The notes beneath the pieces were generated by a model. It did no database searches, was not told where the DNA came from, and saw nothing but the letters and a program-made list of their open reading frames with translations. The position numbers were made by a program, and so were the translations under genes. From an uncultured Eubacteriales bacterium (GTDB lineage: Bacteria > Bacillota > Clostridia > Oscillospirales > CAG-272), in the NCBI GenBank assembly GCA_900547565.1, contig URHI01000084.1:1-8482 (forward strand): a stretch of 8,482 nucleotides of DNA, given 5' to 3'. Below, piece by piece: positions 5,893 to 8,482 of this stretch; positions within the stretch are counted from its first letter, which is position 1, and each line of letters starts with the position of its first letter.

Positions 5893-7023
5893 ATGATTGC
5901 ACAGACACCGCCAATGGGCTGGAACACCTGGAACACCTTTGCAAACGATATAAATGACGAGCTGATACGTCAGACTGCCGATGCAATGGTAGAGCTGGGC
6001 TACCGCGATGCCGGATATGAATATGTCGTAATCGATGACTGCTGGTCACTCAAAGAGCGCGACTATACCACCGGACGTCTGGTGCCCGATCCTCAAAAGT
6101 TCCCGCGCGGAATGAGTGATCTGGCCGACTACATACACTCCAAGGGACTGAAATTCGGCATGTACTCCTGCGCCGGAGTCAGGACCTGCGCCGGATACCC
6201 CTCCAGCTTTGACCACGAATACGAGGACGCCCGTACATTTGCCGAATGGGGCGTTGATCTGCTGAAATACGATTTCTGTAACTTTCCCAACTATGCAAAC
6301 AATAAAAACCGCTATCTCACAATGAGCATGGCACTGCGCTCCACCGGTCGCGAAATAGTTTTCTCCGGCTGCAACTGGGGGCGCGGAGACCCCTGGAACT
6401 GGATGCGCTCTATCGGTGCGCACATGTATCGCTCTACCCATGACATCAACGACTCGTATGCCTCAATGGTGGATATACTGACCTCGCAATTACCCAATCT
6501 CAATGCCAACGCCGCCGGCTGCTTCAATGATCTTGACATGCTTACCGTGGGTATGCACGGCAAGGGCCACGTCGGGCTTGAAAACTGTACTACCGACGAT
6601 GAATATGTAACCGAGTTTGTGTTCTGGTGTCTGGCGGGCTCGCCGCTTATGATGGGCGGTGATATCCGCTCGCTGGATGAACGGAGCCGTAAACTGCTAC
6701 AGAACCGTGAGCTGATACGTATAAATCAGGATGCCGAGTGCCGTCCTGCTTATCAGGCCAACGGAACGACCAAGGATTTTCCCATTCTTATCAGAATGCT
6801 GTCGGGAGGCGAATTCGCACTGGCATTCTTCAACCTTAAAGATGCCGACCGCCAGCTTGAAATTGCGTTCCCCGATATCGGAGTGCCGTATTCGTCGGGT
6901 GTCGGCATCGACCTTACCGACATTCTTACAGGTGCGCACATAGGGATCCGCCGCGATGACATGCGACTGGTAGTTCCTGCTCACGGAACACGCATATTCC
7001 GCGCCAAGCTCATCACATTATGA
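5893..7023 (+). CDS. Alpha-galactosidase, glycoside hydrolase family 27
   Basis: A retaining exo-glycosidase that removes terminal alpha-linked galactose from substrates such as melibiose, raffinose-type sugars or galactosylated oligosaccharides. The 376 residues begin with the family N-terminus TPPMGWNTWNTF (5-16). VIDDCW (46-51) supplies the substrate-binding Asp pair D48-D49. The nucleophile is D127 in LLKYDFCN, and the acid/base is D184, four residues after R180 in YRSTHDINDSY, as in human alpha-galactosidase A (R227, D231). FNDLDMLTVG (211-220) and the region around 242-256 (FWCLAGSPLMMGGD) complete the (beta/alpha)8 barrel; the final 90 or so residues are the short beta domain. The second Asp at 49 favours galactosidase over beta-L-arabinopyranosidase activity. 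There is no signal peptide, so it acts in the cytoplasm on imported sugars. It is the first gene of a coupled operon and its stop overlaps the next start (ATGA). Exact substrate is not determinable here. Confidence 0.95.
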   Translation: MIAQTPPMGWNTWNTFANDINDELIRQTADAMVELGYRDAGYEYVVIDDCWSLKERDYTTGRLVPDPQKFPRGMSDLADYIHSKGLKFGMYSCAGVRTCAGYPSSFDHEYEDARTFAEWGVDLLKYDFCNFPNYANNKNRYLTMSMALRSTGREIVFSGCNWGRGDPWNWMRSIGAHMYRSTHDINDSYASMVDILTSQLPNLNANAAGCFNDLDMLTVGMHGKGHVGLENCTTDDEYVTEFVFWCLAGSPLMMGGDIRSLDERSRKLLQNRELIRINQDAECRPAYQANGTTKDFPILIRMLSGGEFALAFFNLKDADRQLEIAFPDIGVPYSSGVGIDLTDILTGAHIGIRRDDMRLVVPAHGTRIFRAKLITL

Positions 7024-7256
7024 CAAGCTACTGCCACACCTGCGGACGGCCGCTCCACCCAGACGAGGAGGGACTGTCGATCAAGCTGTTGGGGCATAAC
7101 ATCACTGAATTTTTTTGCATAGACTGCCTCGCCGCCAAGCTGGGAGCGACTACATCACAGCTTAGCGCCATGATGGAGCGCTTTCGGGCGGCGGGCTGCC
7201 AGCTCTTCACTCCCGCTGAGTGCTTGAAAGGAAAGAATAATGCTGATAACAGTTGA
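7020..7256 (+). CDS. Small four-cysteine (zinc-ribbon-like) protein, function unknown
   Basis: A 78-residue protein with two CxxC knuckles, C5-H-T-C8 and C33-I-D-C36, spaced as in small zinc ribbons. Between them lies GLSIKLLGHNITEFFC and after them a helical segment with ATTSQLSAMMERFRAAGC (43-60). I have the impression of similar short proteins in clostridial sugar operons but cannot name a family. Its start shares ATGA with the stop of the alpha-galactosidase gene and has no visible Shine-Dalgarno sequence, so translation probably depends on ribosomes finishing the upstream gene. Its last 17 nt overlap the DgoK gene, whose ribosome binding site lies inside this frame. The embedding and the conserved-looking Cys pattern argue that it is real and not a chance frame. 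Possible roles, all inference: metal-dependent partner or regulator of one of the two enzymes, or a DNA/RNA-binding switch. Confidence 0.8.
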   Translation: MTSYCHTCGRPLHPDEEGLSIKLLGHNITEFFCIDCLAAKLGATTSQLSAMMERFRAAGCQLFTPAECLKGKNNADNS

Positions 7257-8238
7257 CTGCGGCACGACAAATATGCGTTGCCGCCTGTTTGACAACGGCA
7301 CGCTCGTCTGCGAAGTCAAACGCACCGCCGGGTGCCGTAACACCGCCTTCACCGGCTCGGATAATTTCCTGCGCGAGGCGCTGCGCGATTCACTACGCGA
7401 TCTGGCAGAAAAATCCGGAGTTGGGGATGACTGCATAGAGGCCGTTATTTGCTCAGGAACGCTGGCCTCCGACGTCGGGATCTACCATATTCCTCATGCC
7501 ATAGCACCTGCCGGTGTCAATGAAACGGTGGCCGCCGCCAGCATGACACACATGCCTGACATCACGCAACTGCCGATTTTCTTCATTCCCGGCATAAAAA
7601 CTCTGCCGGCCCCCGGAGAGAAAGATCTGACAAAATTTATTGAAGCACTGGAATCCATGAGCGGCGAGGACTGCGAGACGTACGGCATCATGTCTGCGCT
7701 CGGTCTGACCGGAGATTTTGTGATAACTCTGCCCGGCTCTCACAACAAGGTCATGGAGGTTGACGCTCAGGGGCGCATTATCTCAATACGTACAGGTATT
7801 TGCGGAGAGTTTATCGCGGCGATCTCCGGCCATACAATGCTGCATCATTCGCTGCCGGACCCGGTCATACGAAAAATTATGCCTGAGTATCTGCTGACAG
7901 GTTTTGAATATGCCCGGACTCACGGCGTGTCGCCGTCACTGGTCAAGGCGCGCAGCACACAGCTGTTCGGCGGCTGGGACGCTGATATGGCGGCAAACTT
8001 TTTTGTCGGTGCGCTGCTCAAGGACGACATAATGTCGGTATTTGACGTGTGCGGAACCGACCGTAAGCTCATTGTCGGCGGCGGAAATCCTCTGCGGCAT
8101 GTATTTGCCGTATTGCTGGAGCATGTCGGTGCAGCTAATCTCATTGAAATTGATGACGAAACTGCGCGTCTCGCGCCAAGCCGCGGTGCCATGATGGTTT
8201 ATGAGACATGGAAAAGGAAAAATTTAAATAATTTTTAA
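7240..8238 (+). CDS. dgoK: 2-dehydro-3-deoxygalactonokinase family sugar kinase (DgoK-like)
   Basis: A 332-residue kinase of the ASKHA fold. Classical DgoK phosphorylates 2-dehydro-3-deoxy-D-galactonate to its 6-phosphate, the second step of the De Ley-Doudoroff galactonate route, before the KDPGal aldolase DgoA. The ATP-phosphate motif is VDCGTTNMR (5-13). LPGSHNKVMEV (164-174) and IRTGICGEFIAAISGHTML (183-201) match the DgoK-typical centre, and the nucleotide-binding LIVGGGNPLRH (277-287) lies near the C-terminus. The length is near the usual 290-330. It starts at ATG 7240 behind AAAGGAAAG (7227-7235), inside the preceding small gene, and ends at TAA 8238 followed 55 nt later by a terminator. 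It is therefore the last gene of the operon. Classical partners (galactonate dehydratase, DgoA aldolase, galactose dehydrogenase) are not in the window, so its true substrate may be a different deoxy-sugar acid. Family call is firm, substrate is inferred. Confidence 0.88.
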   Translation: MLITVDCGTTNMRCRLFDNGTLVCEVKRTAGCRNTAFTGSDNFLREALRDSLRDLAEKSGVGDDCIEAVICSGTLASDVGIYHIPHAIAPAGVNETVAAASMTHMPDITQLPIFFIPGIKTLPAPGEKDLTKFIEALESMSGEDCETYGIMSALGLTGDFVITLPGSHNKVMEVDAQGRIISIRTGICGEFIAAISGHTMLHHSLPDPVIRKIMPEYLLTGFEYARTHGVSPSLVKARSTQLFGGWDADMAANFFVGALLKDDIMSVFDVCGTDRKLIVGGGNPLRHVFAVLLEHVGAANLIEIDDETARLAPSRGAMMVYETWKRKNLNNF

Positions 8239-8293
8239 ATATTGCTGTTCTTCAGGTTGGTTAACTGATAGTAGCGACTTGACAGCATTACGG

Positions 8294-8333
8294 AAAAGAT
8301 CACTTTACTGCTATAGCGGTATAGTGATCTTTT
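8294..8333 (+). terminator. Intrinsic terminator of the alpha-galactosidase/DgoK operon
   Basis: AAAAGATCACT (8294-8304) and AGTGATCTTTT (8323-8333) pair perfectly over 11 bp. The stem continues past one T-T mismatch through TAC/GTA, a T-G pair and GC/GC to a TATA loop. TTTTGTTTT follows on the plus strand, and the A-run on the other side makes it usable from both directions. It sits 55 nt after the kinase stop codon. Confidence 0.88.
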
Positions 8334-8378
8334 GTTTTAGAGAGAGATAGTTAGTTGTACTGTGGGTGATATAGGGGG

Positions 8379-8432
8379 ATCGTCTGTCAAGGACGATAAG
8401 AAGATAATAGGAATATCGTCTAACAGAACGAT
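8379..8432. repeat. Two copies of a short hairpin repeat, 36 bp apart
   Basis: Copy 1 is ATCGTC (8379-8384), a 7-nt loop and GACGAT (8392-8397). Copy 2 is ATCGT (8415-8419), an 8-nt middle and ACGAT (8428-8432). Both are followed by AAGA, and their starts are 36 bp apart. They lie in non-coding sequence after the operon terminator. They may be paired operator sites for a gene beyond the right edge, or the end of a dispersed repeat. There are too few copies for a CRISPR array. Confidence 0.6.
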
Positions 8433-8439
8433 AAGAGGT

Positions 8440-8471
8440 GTTCATTTTCTGCCCCGCGGCAGAAAACGAAC
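8440..8471. repeat. Long near-perfect hairpin at the right edge
   Basis: GTTC-A-TTTTCTGCC (8440-8453) pairs with GGCAGAAAA-C-GAAC (8458-8471) around a 4-nt loop. The one mismatch is A-C in plus-strand RNA but a G-U pair in minus-strand RNA, so the minus-strand transcript would fold into an uninterrupted 14-bp stem. Neither side has a proper U-tract, which argues against a terminator. With the repeats at 8379-8432 it occupies most of the last 100 bp of the window. Confidence 0.6.
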
Positions 8472-8482
8472 CAAAAGAACGC

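Noticed and set aside
7253..7743. Overlapping frames on both strands inside the kinase gene
   Set aside because: They are out of frame with a protein of clear DgoK family character and have no independent support.
8379..8432. Possible CRISPR array
   Set aside because: Only two short, non-identical copies are present, each unit is itself a small hairpin, and no cas gene is visible.

Overview
The window looks like chromosomal DNA from an endospore-forming Firmicute, most likely a Clostridia member of the Oscillospirales/Ruminococcaceae type. The reasons are the N-terminal part of a spoIIE-like sporulation gene, a YpsA-type SLOG protein, a Ser/Thr-rich solute-binding lipoprotein of the kind common in gut Clostridia, strong AGGAG-type ribosome binding sites and moderate GC content judged by eye. 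No phage, insertion sequence, CRISPR array, tRNA or rRNA was recognised.

Layout from left to right. (1) A minus-strand gene runs off the left edge; its first 400 codons encode the membrane domain and the start of the regulatory region of SpoIIE. Its upstream region holds a possible Spo0A-type promoter. (2) A divergent single-gene unit follows: a 162-residue SLOG/DUF1273 (YpsA-like) protein behind a near-consensus SigA promoter. (3) A convergent zone holds a very strong bidirectional terminator and two further inverted repeats. (4) A minus-strand gene encodes an unusual 540-residue ECF-type sigma factor whose last 375 residues are a winged-helix-like segment plus an extension I do not recognise. 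It has two candidate promoters and no anti-sigma gene beside it. (5) A minus-strand solute-binding lipoprotein gene stands alone, with its own promoter and terminator and no permease genes. (6) Divergent from it is a tightly coupled three-gene plus-strand operon: a GH27 alpha-galactosidase without signal peptide, a 78-residue four-cysteine (zinc-ribbon-like) protein, and a 2-dehydro-3-deoxygalactonokinase-family (DgoK) sugar kinase. The genes overlap by 4 and 17 nt and are followed by a strong terminator. (7) The right edge is non-coding and contains two copies of a short hairpin repeat 36 bp apart and a longer hairpin.

The lipoprotein and the operon plausibly form one sugar-use module. The lipoprotein would capture an oligosaccharide outside the cell, the cytoplasmic alpha-galactosidase would release a terminal galactosyl residue, and the DgoK-like kinase would phosphorylate a sugar or sugar-acid derivative. 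The permease, a galactose oxidising step and the KDPGal aldolase are not in the window, so this link is inference. The best candidates for something new are the sigma factor extension, the small Cys4 protein embedded between two sugar enzymes, and the hairpin repeats at the right edge.
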